This document shows, in pieces, positions 12,048 to 12,487 of a stretch of DNA of 12,487 nucleotides (positions are counted from its first letter, which is position 1; the number at the start of each line of letters is the position of its first letter). A program made the translations under genes and the position numbers. The stretch spans positions 1 through 12,487 of the forward strand of contig DASZLR010000268.1 in the NCBI GenBank assembly GCA_035552275.1, in the 5' to 3' direction. Under the pieces are notes generated by a model. The model saw only the letters and a program-made list of their open reading frames with translations, did no database searches and had not been told where the DNA came from. The stretch is from DASVLX01 sp035552275. GTDB taxonomy: Bacteria > Actinomycetota > Actinomycetes > Mycobacteriales > Pseudonocardiaceae.

Positions 12048-12487
12048 ATGGCACTGGTGTCCAGGCTGTTGACGGCTCGCGCGAAGGAGCGGCCCGACTC
12101 ATCGGCGTTCATCACCGGCGCGGACGGCCGGGCACTGTCCTGGCGGGAGCTGGCCGGTCACGGCGAGAGCTGGCAGGCGGTGGCTCGGCTGCGCGGCCTG
12201 CCGGCGCGGGCCCGGATCGGTGTGCTGATCGGGGATCCGCTGCTGTTCGCGGCCGGCTATCTCGGCGCGCTCGCCGCCGGACTGACCGCGGTACCGCTCG
12301 ATCCTCGGCTCACCGAGTCGGAACTGGCCGCATCGCTGGCCCGCCTCCGGGTGGACGTGCTGGTGACCGACGATCCGACCGCGTGGGCCGGCGTCGAGAC
12401 CTGGGCGATGGCCCATTCCGGCCCGCTGCCGGTCACCCGCCCGTCGACCACGGCCCGGCCGAGCGCCGGCGCGGCCACGCGGCCGGC
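12048..12487 (+). CDS. AMP-binding adenylate-forming enzyme, N-terminal part
   Basis: The frame from ATG 12048 is open to the window edge (146 residues) and is preceded by GGAGG four bases upstream. The order of features is that of the N-terminal adenylation domain of acyl-CoA/acyl-ACP ligases and NRPS modules: LLTARAKERPDSSAFI, then GRALSWRELAGHGE, RIGVLIGDPLLFAAGYLGAL, AAGLTAVPLDPRLTESELA and VDVLVTDDP. The window ends before the Ser/Thr-Gly-rich P-loop, so the catalytic motifs and any carrier or condensation domains cannot be seen. The substrate is unknown. The repeat box just upstream suggests pathway-specific activation, compatible with a lipid or natural-product pathway. Confidence 0.78.
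   Translation, partial: MALVSRLLTARAKERPDSSAFITGADGRALSWRELAGHGESWQAVARLRGLPARARIGVLIGDPLLFAAGYLGALAAGLTAVPLDPRLTESELAASLARLRVDVLVTDDPTAWAGVETWAMAHSGPLPVTRPSTTARPSAGAATRP

Overview
The window is very GC-rich, uses GTG and TTG starts, and carries typical actinomycete protein families: DUF222/HNH, a lipobox-bearing NodB deacetylase, LuxR-type regulators, an LpqC-like esterase and a perfect actinobacterial LexA box. It is most likely chromosomal DNA of a high-GC actinomycete with a large genome. I cannot name the genus. I saw no rRNA, tRNA, IS element or CRISPR array.

Minus-strand block (1-7536). From its upstream end this reads: a KimA-like APC permease fused to a C-terminal OB-fold (7536-5200); a 19-bp hairpin that can compete with a second overlapping hairpin (5129-5193); a secreted 1148-residue subtilase-fold protease with sedolisin-type active-site residues (5042-1596); a Tat-type lipoprotein polysaccharide deacetylase (1524-637); a DUF190 PII-like protein (599-255); and a DUF222 gene that runs off the left edge (176-1). 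A perfect LexA box and an 18-bp palindrome precede the DUF222 gene. The protease, deacetylase and DUF190 genes are close enough (71 and 37 bp) to be co-transcribed, but the DUF222 gene appears to have its own DNA-damage control.

Plus-strand block (7821-10847). A LuxR-type response regulator with a degenerate receiver and a 15-bp minisatellite in its linker is followed by a second LuxR-HTH regulator without a receiver. Next come an XRE-type regulator and a nucleotidyltransferase of the AbiEii/AbiGii type. The XRE gene looks intact. The nucleotidyltransferase is broken by a one-base deletion in a C run and seems to lack its N-terminus. This looks like a decaying toxin-antitoxin pair.

Right end. 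A minus-strand lipoprotein esterase of the LpqC/PHB-depolymerase type (11813-10881) is divergent from an adenylate-forming enzyme (12048 to the edge). The shared intergenic region holds three clear heptamers and a weaker fourth at an 11-bp period, the arrangement bound by SARP and OmpR-type activators. This raises the possibility that a biosynthetic gene cluster starts here.

The strongest leads are the hybrid subtilisin/sedolisin active site, the permease-OB-fold fusion, the 11-bp repeat box before the adenylation gene, the LexA box of the DUF222 gene, and the frameshifted AbiEii toxin beside an intact antitoxin.
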